Origin: Thermodesulfobacteriota bacterium
GTDB lineage: Bacteria; Desulfobacterota; BSN033; UBA1163
Assembly: GCA_026415035.1 (NCBI GenBank)
Contig: JAOAHX010000006.1
Span: 53,081-117,080 of the forward strand
Length of the DNA: 64,000 nucleotides
Reading direction: 5' to 3'
Shown: in pieces, positions 10,148 to 18,284 of the stretch
Position numbering within the stretch: the first letter of the stretch is position 1
How the letters are laid out: each line of letters begins with the position of its first letter
Notes under the pieces: model-generated
What the model saw: only the letters and a program-made list of their open reading frames with translations
The model's database searches: none
What the model was told of the DNA's origin: nothing
Program-made: the position numbers and the translations under genes

Positions 10148-10786
10148 TCAACCCCGATCCAACATTCCGGAGAGTTCCTTCCGGAGCTGATCCGAGGAGA
10201 GAAAGTGGATCCCTTTCATGCCCATCGAGATCGCGGCCTCCACGTGGGTTTTCATGTCGTCGATGAAGAGGATCCTTCCGGGTTCGACGCCTGCCCACTC
10301 GATGGCCCTCTGGAAGATCTCCTTGGCCGGTTTTTTCCATCCCACCTCGTGGGAGAGGATCCACCGCTCCAGTTCCCTCACCACGGGGAATTTGGAGAGG
10401 ATGTAATCGAAATGGAGGGGGTTGGTGTTGGAGACGAGGCCGAGCCTCTTTCTTCCTTTCAACGCCCGGATCGTCTCGCTCACCTCCACGTCCTCCCAGA
10501 AGATGTCGTTCCAGATGGGGGCGAACTCCTCGAAGGAGAGGCCGAGCTGGAGTTCCTCCTTCAACGCGTTGAAGAAGCGGTCGGTCGTGATCCTCCCCTT
10601 TTCGTAATCGTTGATGGCCCCATGTTCGAAGTCGAAGAGGTAGGAGAAGATCCGTTGGGGATCCCGATAGGAGGGATTGGCCGTGTACCGGGAGAGCTTC
10701 TCGGCGATCTGATAATGATTGAAGGGCAGGATGACGTTGCCCAGGTCGAAGAGGATGACCTCGATCGGGCCCCGATCGGTGCTCAT
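10148..10786 (-). CDS. HAD-superfamily phosphatase, YihX-like
   Basis: About 212 residues. Haloacid dehalogenase fold: motif I FDLGNV with the nucleophile Asp14, motif II SNTN near 117, a Lys-containing motif III (GWKKPAKEIF) and motif IV IDDMKTH near 178. The DLGNV start and the SNTNPLH stretch are like E. coli YihX, an alpha-glucose-1-phosphatase, which also lacks the usual second Asp of motif I. Substrate is therefore a guess: a small sugar phosphate. It overlaps hemD by 4 bases (ATGA), so it belongs to the heme operon transcript, although a role in heme synthesis is not implied. pfkA follows 70 bases downstream. Confidence 0.82.
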   Translation of the reverse strand: MSTDRGPIEVILFDLGNVILPFNHYQIAEKLSRYTANPSYRDPQRIFSYLFDFEHGAINDYEKGRITTDRFFNALKEELQLGLSFEEFAPIWNDIFWEDVEVSETIRALKGRKRLGLVSNTNPLHFDYILSKFPVVRELERWILSHEVGWKKPAKEIFQRAIEWAGVEPGRILFIDDMKTHVEAAISMGMKGIHFLSSDQLRKELSGMLDRG

Positions 10787-11592
10787 CGCGGCCTCCTGGG
10801 CGGATAGGCCTCCCGACGAAAATATCGTTCGATCGCCCGGGTCAGAGCAGGGATGGTATATACCTCCGGCTGAATATGAACCCTCAAACCCGCCTCCCTC
10901 GCGCTTTCGGCGGTCACCGGTCCGATGCAGGCGATGGCCACTCCTTTGAGTAAAGCCGGGACCTCCTCCCCTTTGAGGAGGTCGATGAAATGGTGGACCG
11001 TCGAGGAAGAGGTGAACGTGACGACGTCGACCTTCCTCTGCCCGAGGAGTTTTTTCAGCCGTATTGAGGCGCCCTTCGGTTTGACGGTCCGGTAGGCCTC
11101 CACCTGATCGACCCGGGCTCCCATCGATTGCAACCCTTCGGGCAGGACCTCCCTGGCCCTCTCCGCCCTGGCCAAGAGGATCCGTTTGCCCTCGATCCCT
11201 TTCCTTTTTAACCCTCTCAAAATCGATTCGGCCACAAACTGTTTTGGGATATACTCTACCCTGACCCCTCGCTTTCTTAAGGCCTCGGCCGTGGCCGGAC
11301 CGATGGCACAGATCCTTGCCTTGGAAAGGGAACGAGGGGTCTTTCCCATCTCTTTCAATCGATCGAAGAAGAAGGCGACCCCATTGACGCTCGTGAAGAT
11401 GATCCAGTCGTAGGATCGAAGAGAAGAGATCGCCCGGTCCATCCCCTCCCAGCTCCGGGGAGGGACGATTTCGATCATGGGCAAGGGGATCACCTCGGCC
11501 CCCAATCTTTCGAGCCGGGAGGCAAAATCGGCCGACTGCTCCCGGGCCCGGGTGACGAGGATCGTCTTGCCCGAAAGGGGTTTTTTCCTCAC
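10783..11592 (-). CDS. hemD: Uroporphyrinogen-III synthase
   Basis: About 269 residues. It cyclises hydroxymethylbilane to uroporphyrinogen III with inversion of ring D, the branch point for heme, siroheme and cobalamin. The family is poorly conserved, but it has the start KTILVTRAREQSADF, IIFTSVNGV near 90, and TFTSSSTVHHF followed by IACIGPVTAESAREAGL, all typical of HemD. It overlaps hemC by 4 bases at the start and the HAD gene by 4 bases at the end. Placement in ccsA-hemA-hemC-hemD order is strong support. Confidence 0.93.
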   Translation of the reverse strand: MRKKPLSGKTILVTRAREQSADFASRLERLGAEVIPLPMIEIVPPRSWEGMDRAISSLRSYDWIIFTSVNGVAFFFDRLKEMGKTPRSLSKARICAIGPATAEALRKRGVRVEYIPKQFVAESILRGLKRKGIEGKRILLARAERAREVLPEGLQSMGARVDQVEAYRTVKPKGASIRLKKLLGQRKVDVVTFTSSSTVHHFIDLLKGEEVPALLKGVAIACIGPVTAESAREAGLRVHIQPEVYTIPALTRAIERYFRREAYPPRRPR

Positions 11593-12530
11593 GGGGTTAG
11601 CGACCTCCCGTAGACTTGGTCGAGGATCTCCTTTGCCCCACGACCGAGAAGGATCTCCGCCAATTCGAAACCGACTCGCTCTGCCTCCTCGGGTCGGCCT
11701 TCGAGATGGTGTCGCAGAAGCCTCTTTCCGTCGATCGTCCCCACCAATCCGTCCATTTGAAGGAAGGAGCCCACGACTTGGGCAAAGGCCGCGATGGGCA
11801 CCTGACAGCCCCCTTCCAGCCTCCTCAGGAACGATCTCTCCGCAAGGACGGCGAGGGAGGAGTCCCTGTCGTTCAGAAACCGGATCTTCTCCTCCACCCC
11901 CTCATCCCCTTTCCGGGTCTCGATCCCCAGGGCCCCTTGGCCGATGGCCGGAAGGGAGATCTCGGTCGAGAGAATCTCCGTCGCCCTTTCCAAAAGGCCG
12001 AGCCTTCTCAAACCCGCGCTGGCCAGGACGATCCCATCGAGGTCGCCCTTGGCGAGCTTTTTGAGACGGGTATCGAGATTGCCCCTGAGGGGGATCAATT
12101 TCAGGTCGGGCCTGAAGTGAAGCAGTTGGGCCTGGCGCCTGAGGCTGCTTGTGCCGATCTTGGCCCCTGGCGGAAGATCCTTCAGGCGCACGCCCTCTCT
12201 TGAAACGAAGGCGTCACGGGGATCCTCCCTGAGGGTGATGGCAGCCAGATGGAGGCCATCGGGAAGCTCTGTGGGGACGTCCTTGATGCTGTGGACCGCA
12301 AGATCGATCTCTTTCGCGAGGAGGGCCTCCTCGATCTCTTTCACGAAGAGCCCCTTGCCGCCGATCCTGGACAGAGGGGCATTCTGGATCTTGTCGCCCG
12401 TCGTTTTGATTCTGATCAGGGAGACCTTGAGACCAGGGTGTCTTGCTTCGAGCCTCTCCTTCACCCAGTTGGCCTGAAAGAGGGCGAGGGGGCTTCCCCG
12501 GGTGCCGATTTTCAGTTCACGAGGGACCAT
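11589..12530 (-). CDS. hemC: Porphobilinogen deaminase (hydroxymethylbilane synthase)
   Basis: About 313 residues. It joins four porphobilinogens into hydroxymethylbilane using a covalently bound dipyrromethane cofactor. The N-terminus KIGTRGSPLALFQAN is diagnostic, FVKEIEEALL and AVHSIKDVPTELP follow, and the cofactor-binding Cys is in EGGCQVPIAAFA near residue 242. The start at 12530 immediately precedes the conserved region and lies inside the 3' end of hemA (14-base overlap), which suggests translational coupling; an in-frame ATG 78 bases upstream would add an Arg-rich tail of no known function. Confidence 0.96.
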   Translation of the reverse strand: MVPRELKIGTRGSPLALFQANWVKERLEARHPGLKVSLIRIKTTGDKIQNAPLSRIGGKGLFVKEIEEALLAKEIDLAVHSIKDVPTELPDGLHLAAITLREDPRDAFVSREGVRLKDLPPGAKIGTSSLRRQAQLLHFRPDLKLIPLRGNLDTRLKKLAKGDLDGIVLASAGLRRLGLLERATEILSTEISLPAIGQGALGIETRKGDEGVEEKIRFLNDRDSSLAVLAERSFLRRLEGGCQVPIAAFAQVVGSFLQMDGLVGTIDGKRLLRHHLEGRPEEAERVGFELAEILLGRGAKEILDQVYGRSLTP

Positions 12531-13836
12531 CCGGATCGAACGTCCTTTCTTTCCTCTCCCGTTGAGGGGCCTCCGGAAGCTGAAAGAGCGTCCGGAGGGC
12601 ATCGACATAGAGGTTGGACATCCCCTCTTCGTCCTTGCCTTTGAGCCGGCTGATCGGACCGTGGAGGATCTTGTTGACGATGGCCAGGGTCATCGCCTCG
12701 AGGGATTGTCGCTCCTTCTCCGAGAGTTGGGGGTGGAGGGCGAGCATCTTGGCCACCTCCCTCTTTCGGATCTCTTCACACTTCTCCCTCAGGGCGACGA
12801 TGGTGGGGGTGAGGTCGAGGGATTGGTACCACCGGACAAATTTTCCGACCTCCTCCTGAACGATCGCCTCCGCCTTCTGGGCCTCCTGCTGCCGGTCCTT
12901 CATATTCTCGTAAGCCACCTTCTGGAGGTCGTCGATGTTATAGAGGTAGACATTTTCCAGCTCTCCCACCGCCGGTTCGACATCCCGGGGATCGGCGATG
13001 TCGATGAAGAAGATCGGCCTCTGTTTTCGGATCCTCATCAATTTTGAAATTTGGGATTGGAGGAGGAGGTAGTGGGGAGAATCGGTGGCGCTGATCACAA
13101 TATCGGCCCTCTTCAACCCTTCCTCCAGTTGATCGAAAGGGAGGGCTTCGGCCTGGAATTCGGAGGCCAGAGCGAGGGCCCGTTCAAAGGTTCGATTGAC
13201 CACGAGAATCTTTCCGACCCCTTGAGCCAGAAGGTGCCTCGCCGCCAATTCGGCCATCTCTCCCGCGCCGAGCAAGAGGACCGTTCGTTGCTTCAGGCTC
13301 TCGAAGATCCTCTGGGCCAATTCGACGGCCACGGAGCTTACGGAGACCGCGCTGTTGCCGATGCGGGTTTCGGTCCTCACCCGTTTGGCTACGTAGAAGG
13401 CACGATGGAGGAGTCGGTGGAGGATGAGGCCAGAGGCCTTCGACTCCGCCGCCATGGCGTACGCGGACTTGAGTTGCCCAAGGATCTGAGGCTCGCCGAC
13501 CACCATCGAGTCGAGGCTGGAGGCGACCCGGAAGAGGTGTCTCACCGCCTCTTCCCCGAGTTGATGGTAGAGGTTTTGTTCAAACCGGTTCAAAGGGATG
13601 CCGTGAAAATCGGAGAGAAAGGCCTTGAGATCCCGGATCGTCCTTTCGGTCTCGCCCGAGACCCCGTAGAGTTCCACCCGATTGCAGGTGGAGAGGATCA
13701 TGCCCTCTTTCAACGAGGGGAGGGACCGAAGGCGCGCCAGGGCGGTCTCCATCTCGGACTCCTGAAAGGCCAACTGTTCCCGGAGGTCGATGGGCGCTGT
13801 CTTGTGGTTCAGACCGAGGAGGACGAGTTCGTGCAT
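12517..13836 (-). CDS. hemA: Glutamyl-tRNA reductase
   Basis: About 439 residues. It reduces glutamyl-tRNA to glutamate-1-semialdehyde with NADPH, the first step of the C5 pathway to tetrapyrroles. Seen: GLNHKTAPIDLRE at 8-20, the catalytic Cys51 in ILSTCNRVELYG, the NADPH-binding segment LLLGAGEMAELAARHL near 190, and the C-terminal helical dimerisation domain. C5-pathway hemA directly downstream of a CcsA-type gene is a common layout in deltaproteobacteria and Gram-positives. The gap to ccsA is 30 bases. Confidence 0.96.
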   Translation of the reverse strand: MHELVLLGLNHKTAPIDLREQLAFQESEMETALARLRSLPSLKEGMILSTCNRVELYGVSGETERTIRDLKAFLSDFHGIPLNRFEQNLYHQLGEEAVRHLFRVASSLDSMVVGEPQILGQLKSAYAMAAESKASGLILHRLLHRAFYVAKRVRTETRIGNSAVSVSSVAVELAQRIFESLKQRTVLLLGAGEMAELAARHLLAQGVGKILVVNRTFERALALASEFQAEALPFDQLEEGLKRADIVISATDSPHYLLLQSQISKLMRIRKQRPIFFIDIADPRDVEPAVGELENVYLYNIDDLQKVAYENMKDRQQEAQKAEAIVQEEVGKFVRWYQSLDLTPTIVALREKCEEIRKREVAKMLALHPQLSEKERQSLEAMTLAIVNKILHGPISRLKGKDEEGMSNLYVDALRTLFQLPEAPQRERKERTFDPDGPS

Positions 13837-13866
13837 ACGGATCCGGCACCTTCGGATGGGCTTGGG

Positions 13867-14694
13867 TCAGGGCTCCCAGTTCGCATAGGTGTGGAGCCCC
13901 GGCAGGAGGAGGTTGACGCCTAAAAACGTGAAGAGGACGGAGAAAAAGCCAACGATGGCCATGATCGCGGCCTTTCTCCCCCTCCAGCCGACCGTCAGGC
14001 GCTGATGGAGCATGGCCGCATAGAGGAACCAGGTGATGAGCGACCAGGTCTCCTTGGGGTCCCATCCCCAGTATCTTCCCCAGGCGTATTCGGCCCAGAC
14101 CGCACCCGTGATGATGCCGAGGGTGAGCATGGGAAACCCGAAGGTGAGGGCCTGGTAGTTGAGGTCGTCCAGGACCTTGAGCGAGGGGAGCCTCCTTGCC
14201 AAGGCCCCGACCTTTTTCGATTTGAGTTGGTGTTCTTGAACGAGATAGAGGACCCCGCACCCGAAGGCCAGCGTGAAGATGGCGTTTCCGAGAAAGGCGA
14301 AGAAGACGTGGAAGGGATGCCAGAAGCTTCTCAGTACGGGGGCCAAGGGGAGGACCTCCTTGGGGAGGGCATAGGCGAAGAGCATGAGGATGAGGGCGAT
14401 GGTGGTGAGAAAGGCCCCGAGGACCTTGATCGGGTATCTCACGGTGGCCATCAACAGGATCCCGACGATCATCCAGGCATAGAAGGAGAGCGATTCATGA
14501 AGGTTGGTGACCGGGGTATATCCGGCCTCGAGGTAGCGGGCGATCAGGGCGAAGGTATGAAAGACAAAGCCGAGGATCACCATCCCCGAAGCCAGCTTGG
14601 AAAGGAACTCCCTGAAGAAGAGGATATAGGCGAGGTAACCCAGGGTCCCGAGGAGGTAGAGGAGCGTCGCTATTTGGAAGAAGGTCACGTTCAT
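13867..14694 (-). CDS. ccsA: Cytochrome c biogenesis protein CcsA/ResC family
   Basis: About 275 residues with roughly eight transmembrane helices. CcsA (ResC) works with Ccs1/ResB in system II cytochrome c maturation, carrying heme across the membrane. The tryptophan-rich heme segment WGRYWGWDPKETWSL is present near residues 195-210, with conserved His in FHTFALIAR and FWHPFHVFF as expected for heme ligands. The ATG at 14694 starts a hydrophobic helix; upstream in-frame codons look unrelated. No ResB/Ccs1 is in the window. The di-heme kinase at 36092 is a possible client. Some annotators call this position hemX, which is a related protein. Confidence 0.88.
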   Translation of the reverse strand: MNVTFFQIATLLYLLGTLGYLAYILFFREFLSKLASGMVILGFVFHTFALIARYLEAGYTPVTNLHESLSFYAWMIVGILLMATVRYPIKVLGAFLTTIALILMLFAYALPKEVLPLAPVLRSFWHPFHVFFAFLGNAIFTLAFGCGVLYLVQEHQLKSKKVGALARRLPSLKVLDDLNYQALTFGFPMLTLGIITGAVWAEYAWGRYWGWDPKETWSLITWFLYAAMLHQRLTVGWRGRKAAIMAIVGFFSVLFTFLGVNLLLPGLHTYANWEP

Positions 14695-14705
14695 CAGACC
14701 TAATT

Positions 14706-16052
14706 TTACCACTTTTTGGTCAATTGATGAAACTGGAGGTTTAGGACGAGATAGAACAGGGGATGGATCCAAGGCCTCTTCAATACCCTCCTGTAGATCG
14801 AGGGGAGAGAAAAGACCTCCTTCCAGACCCTCCGCATCCCCCTTTGGAGTTCCTCGACGGACATCCGCAGGGGTTTGTAGACGACATTGAGGGAGTCGTA
14901 TTTCTCCCAATCCCTGCAGAAGATCCTGCCCTCTCTTTCCAACCGTTGAAACGATTCCGTGCCGGGATAAGGGGCCATGATGAAGGTGAGGGCCCAGTCC
15001 AGTTTGGCCTCGTTGCAGAAATCGATGATGCGCTGAAAGACGCCCGGGTCATCGTCGTCCAGGCCCACGATGAAGGTCCCCATGATGCCGATGCCGTGGT
15101 CATGGATCCTCTGGACGGCTTCGAGATAGCGCGAGGGTTGATTGAATCCCTTGCCCATCGTCTGGAGATTCTTGAGGGAGAAGGACTCGAAGCCGAGATT
15201 GATGGCGATGCACCCGCTTTCGGCAAAGCCTTTGAGGAGCTTCGGATCGAAGGCGATCGAGACCGGAGCATGGCCATACCAGAGCAGGTCATACGATTTC
15301 AGCAGGGAGACCAGCTCGAGGGCAAACCGTCGGTCTCCGGCGATATTGGAATCGATGATATAGAGGAGCCTCCTCTTGAGAAAGTAAGGCAGATCGCGAT
15401 TGAACAAGGAGAGGACCCTCTTCAACCATGGGTCCATGACAGGCCCTTTTTGGAAGAGGGTCGACAGCTCCCGATCGATCTCTTGGAGGGGACGGCTCCG
15501 GTACCGATAACCGAAGAAAAGGGAGACGCCGCAGAAGTCGCAATGATGAGGGCATCCCCTGGTCGTTTCCAGAAGTTTCAGGGGGAAATAGGATTGGCTC
15601 TTAAGCAGCTCTCTTCTCGGGAGGGGGAGCGAGGCGGGATCGACCAATCCTTCGGCCCGGTAAATCTTTTTTAATTGTCCCCTTCTAAGGTCTTCGATCA
15701 CCGAGGGCCAAATCCCTTCTGCCTCGCCCACGACCACGGCATCGACGTGCTGGAGGGCCTCCTCCGGAAGCAGGCTCGCATGAACCCCCCCCATGACCAC
15801 CGGGATCCCCCTCTGCTTGAACGCTTTGGCAATCTGGTAGGCCCGGGGGGCCGAAGGGGTCTGGGCCGTGAGGCCCACCAGGTCGACCTTCTCGTCGAAG
15901 TCGATCTTTTCGCAGGCCTCATCCACGATCTTGACCTCGATCTCCGGAGGGGTGACCGCGGCCACGTAGGGGAGGTTGAGAAAGCCGAGTCGGAAGAGAA
16001 AGGCCTCTTCCTTCTTCCTCTCCCTCTCGGGCGCGACGAGGAGGATCTTCAT
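14706..16052 (-). CDS. B12-binding-domain radical SAM protein
   Basis: About 448 residues. The N-terminal part is a cobalamin-binding Rossmann-like domain (MKILLVAPERE, then VVMGGVHASLLPEEA). The radical SAM core follows with the iron-sulfur motif CPHHCDFCG (CxxxCxxC). The C-terminal 100 residues resemble the tail of the BchE/DUF4070-type proteins. The reaction is unknown; such enzymes methylate or rearrange unreactive carbons. It is clearly a paralogue of the protein at 32575: both have the IDFD(E/Q)-VDLV segment, GG(V/I)HAS.LPEEA and LPRR(E/D)LL. It begins the hem transcription unit, 11 bases before ccsA. The start at 16052 is the conserved one. Confidence 0.88.
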   Translation of the reverse strand: MKILLVAPERERKKEEAFLFRLGFLNLPYVAAVTPPEIEVKIVDEACEKIDFDEKVDLVGLTAQTPSAPRAYQIAKAFKQRGIPVVMGGVHASLLPEEALQHVDAVVVGEAEGIWPSVIEDLRRGQLKKIYRAEGLVDPASLPLPRRELLKSQSYFPLKLLETTRGCPHHCDFCGVSLFFGYRYRSRPLQEIDRELSTLFQKGPVMDPWLKRVLSLFNRDLPYFLKRRLLYIIDSNIAGDRRFALELVSLLKSYDLLWYGHAPVSIAFDPKLLKGFAESGCIAINLGFESFSLKNLQTMGKGFNQPSRYLEAVQRIHDHGIGIMGTFIVGLDDDDPGVFQRIIDFCNEAKLDWALTFIMAPYPGTESFQRLEREGRIFCRDWEKYDSLNVVYKPLRMSVEELQRGMRRVWKEVFSLPSIYRRVLKRPWIHPLFYLVLNLQFHQLTKKW

Positions 16053-16153
16053 CGATTCAAACTTAACCGATTCCGCGTCTTCAAGACAAGAAGGTGGCTC
16101 CAAAGGGGAGAGATTCTAAAAAAGCGGGCTTTCAGGGGGATCTTTTCAGCCTG

Positions 16154-17728
16154 TCAACACTCCATGAAACTCCTGAGCTTCTCCGCACGGCTCGGGTGGC
16201 GCAGTTTTTTTAGGGCCTTCTCCTCGATCTGACGGATCCGCTCCCGGGTGACCTTGAATTCCTGGCCCACCTCCTCGAGGGTGTGGTCATGCTCCTCGCC
16301 GATCCCGAACCGCATCCTCAGGATCTTCTCCTCCCGCTTGTCGAGGGTGGAGAAGACATGCTGGATCTGCTTGGTCAGGTTGGCACTGATGGTCGCATCC
16401 TGAGGCGAGAGGGAATCTTTGTCTACAATAAAATCTTCCAGACGGCTCTCCTCCTCGTCGCCAATGGGCGTTTCGAGGGAGATCGTCTTCTTCGTGGCCT
16501 TTAGGATCTTTTGAAGGTGGGAGAGGGAGACGCCCATCCTCTCGGCGATCTCCTCGAGGGTCGGTTCCCTTCCGATCTCCTGGACCAGGGCCTGGGAGAC
16601 GCGGTTCAGTTTGTTGATCACCTCGATCATGTGGACGGGGATGCGGATGGTGCGGGCCTGATCGGCGATGGCCCGGGGGATGGCCTGGCGGACCCACCAG
16701 GTCGCATAGGTGCCGAACTTGTATCCCCGGCGGTATTCGAACTTCTCCACCGCCCTCATCAACCCGATATTGCCCTCCTGGATCAGATCGAGGAACTGAA
16801 GTCCCCGATTCATATACCGCTTCGCAATGGAGATCACCAGCCTCAGGTTGGCTTTGATCAATTCGGTCTTGGCCTCCCGGACCTGGTGTTCGGCCCTTTC
16901 GATCGACCGGATGGCCTCTTTGAGCTCCCTCGAGGAGAGGCCGCATTCCCGTTCGATCTGGCGGATTCTCTGCTGGAGGTGGCGAGCGATTCGGGCCCTT
17001 TGCCCACCGACCGTCGGCCTCGGTTCTCCCACCTTTCTCCACTCCTGATGGGCCTTCTCGAGCTCGATATGGAATTGTTTCAGCCTTTCGACGATTCGAT
17101 CGATCTGTCCCTCTTTGAGGTTGATCCGTTTAAAGAGGCGGATCACCTCCTCCTGTTTTTTCTGGATCTCCGCCTCGATCGCCCTCTTCGAAGCGCTCCT
17201 TTTCAGGGTTTTCCATCTCCTCTGGAGTTTTCGAAGGGCCTCGGTCTCCCTCCGGATTTTATCGATGAGGTAGAGCAGCCTTCGCTTTAGGTACCGCTCT
17301 TCTCTCACCATGTCGCCTTCATCTTCGACCTCGCTGGTGATCTCGCCGACCCTCATGTTGCCCATCCGGAGCCCCTCCCCGAGGGCGATGATCTCCTGGA
17401 TGGCCACGGGGCAGTTGAGGACGATGCGTAGGATCTCTTCCTTTCCACTTTCGATTCGCTTGGCCACCTCCACCTCTCCCTCGCGGGTCAACAAGGGGTA
17501 AGAGCCCATCTCTTTCAAATAGATCTGAACGGGATCGACCGATTTGACCTGGGAGTTTAAGGAGTCGGCCTCAGGCTCCTCATCTTCGGATAAGGAGGGA
17601 CCTTCTTCCTCGAGGTCAATGACCGGAAGTTCGTCGAGAAACTCGATGCCCAGGTCTTCGGAAAGGGGGGCTGGATCGTCTCCGTTAAACTCGAGGAGGT
17701 CGGTCATCTCTGGGTCCCGATTTTCCAT
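16154..17728 (-). CDS. rpoD: RNA polymerase primary sigma factor (sigma-70)
   Basis: About 524 residues. Housekeeping sigma factor that directs RNA polymerase to -10/-35 promoters. Region 1.2 is seen as [21 protein letters not shown]; a non-conserved charged region lies between 1.2 and 2 (about 150-290). Region 2 has the core/-10 segment ([33 protein letters not shown]) and region 4 has the -35 helix-turn-helix ([20 protein letters not shown]). Region 1.1 is short and acidic. The start at 17728 has a good AGGAGAGGAG-type site upstream. It is preceded by a consensus promoter and a hairpin with T runs in the leader. Confidence 0.97.
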   Translation of the reverse strand: MENRDPEMTDLLEFNGDDPAPLSEDLGIEFLDELPVIDLEEEGPSLSEDEEPEADSLNSQVKSVDPVQIYLKEMGSYPLLTREGEVEVAKRIESGKEEILRIVLNCPVAIQEIIALGEGLRMGNMRVGEITSEVEDEGDMVREERYLKRRLLYLIDKIRRETEALRKLQRRWKTLKRSASKRAIEAEIQKKQEEVIRLFKRINLKEGQIDRIVERLKQFHIELEKAHQEWRKVGEPRPTVGGQRARIARHLQQRIRQIERECGLSSRELKEAIRSIERAEHQVREAKTELIKANLRLVISIAKRYMNRGLQFLDLIQEGNIGLMRAVEKFEYRRGYKFGTYATWWVRQAIPRAIADQARTIRIPVHMIEVINKLNRVSQALVQEIGREPTLEEIAERMGVSLSHLQKILKATKKTISLETPIGDEEESRLEDFIVDKDSLSPQDATISANLTKQIQHVFSTLDKREEKILRMRFGIGEEHDHTLEEVGQEFKVTRERIRQIEEKALKKLRHPSRAEKLRSFMEC

Positions 17729-17833
17729 ATCTTTCTCCTCTCCTGTTGGATCGGTTTTGACCCTAATTTAACGACTCCCGTTGAGGAAATAATCGGGCCA
17801 GGTGGGACGATGAATCTTCTAAGGATTATTAAT

Positions 17834-17882
17834 AAAAAAAACCGCAACCGAGGCCTCCGAGCCCCTTTTTGCGGTTTTTTTT
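17834..17882 (-). terminator. 13-bp hairpin with flanking A8/T8 in the rpoD leader
   Basis: A perfect 13-base inverted repeat, AAAAAAAACCGCA at 17834-17846 and TGCGGTTTTTTTT at 17870-17882. The CCGCA/TGCGG core plus T8 makes an intrinsic terminator shape in either direction. On the minus strand it lies between the rpoD promoter at 17918-17946 and the rpoD start at 17728, so it could end a short leader RNA of about 75 nt or attenuate rpoD. On the plus strand no gene ends here. Confidence 0.7.
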
Positions 17883-17917
17883 CTATCGATGCCTCATCCC
17901 CGAGTTCATCTTGGGCA

Positions 17918-17946
17918 ACTATAATCGATTCTCCAAAAGATATCAA
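17918..17946 (-). promoter_or_regulatory. Sigma-70 promoter of rpoD
   Basis: Minus strand: -35 TTGATA (complement of 17941-17946), 17-base spacer, -10 TATAGT (complement of 17918-17923). The expected start is near 17911, giving a leader of about 180 nt before rpoD. A second, weaker candidate is TTGACA at 18189-18194 with GATAAG at 18167-18172 (16-base spacer), also on the minus strand. Confidence 0.7.
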
Positions 17947-18071
17947 GAGGATTTGGATAGATTCCGATGGGAGCCGGAAGGTCTCCTCATCGATTTCGAA
18001 GGGCCTTAACCAGAAAGGTTTGGGCCCCGAATCCCCTCTCCATGAATCTTCCGAGGCACTATAAAGGAACG

Positions 18072-18207
18072 AAGGGATCTTTCTCCAGGTGTTCTCGCCA
18101 TAGCGGTAGAGACCCGCCGGGGGGAAAGGCCAGAAGGGCGGTCGATTTGGCCGTGGGGAGATACCGCTTATCCCTTTTGTGCCCCCTTTGTCAACAAAAG
18201 ATCCCTT
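18072..18207 (+). ncRNA. Candidate structured RNA between rpoD and acyl-CoA dehydrogenase
   Basis: An 11-base perfect inverted repeat, AAGGGATCTTT at 18072-18082 and AAAGATCCCTT at 18197-18207, encloses a second stem, AGCGGTA at 18102-18108 with TACCGCT at 18162-18168. Inside that, GAGA faces GAGA (tandem G-A mismatches) and then CCC faces GGG. On the plus strand TATAAA at 18060-18065 would place a transcription start at about 18072, the first base of the outer stem, but there is no good -35. The architecture (closing stem, large asymmetric bubble, apical stem) recalls 6S RNA, and the segment TCTCCAGGTGTTCTCG is loosely like its 5' conserved block; it is shorter than typical 6S. Identity is unproven. 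It could instead be the leader of the downstream gene. Confidence 0.35.
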
Positions 18208-18284
18208 GATTCTGGAGGGGTTTTGGGTAAAGAATGCTATCGGTCATCCATCTCGGCATTCGCCACCTTGGGGAGGGGTCGGTT

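Noticed and set aside
9316..10807. Plus-strand open frames opposite pfkA and the HAD gene
   Set aside because: Shadows of clear minus-strand genes in GC-rich sequence; they lack domains and ribosome sites.
17704..17946. Minus-strand 80-residue frame upstream of rpoD
   Set aside because: It crosses the terminator hairpin and overlaps the rpoD start; no family features.
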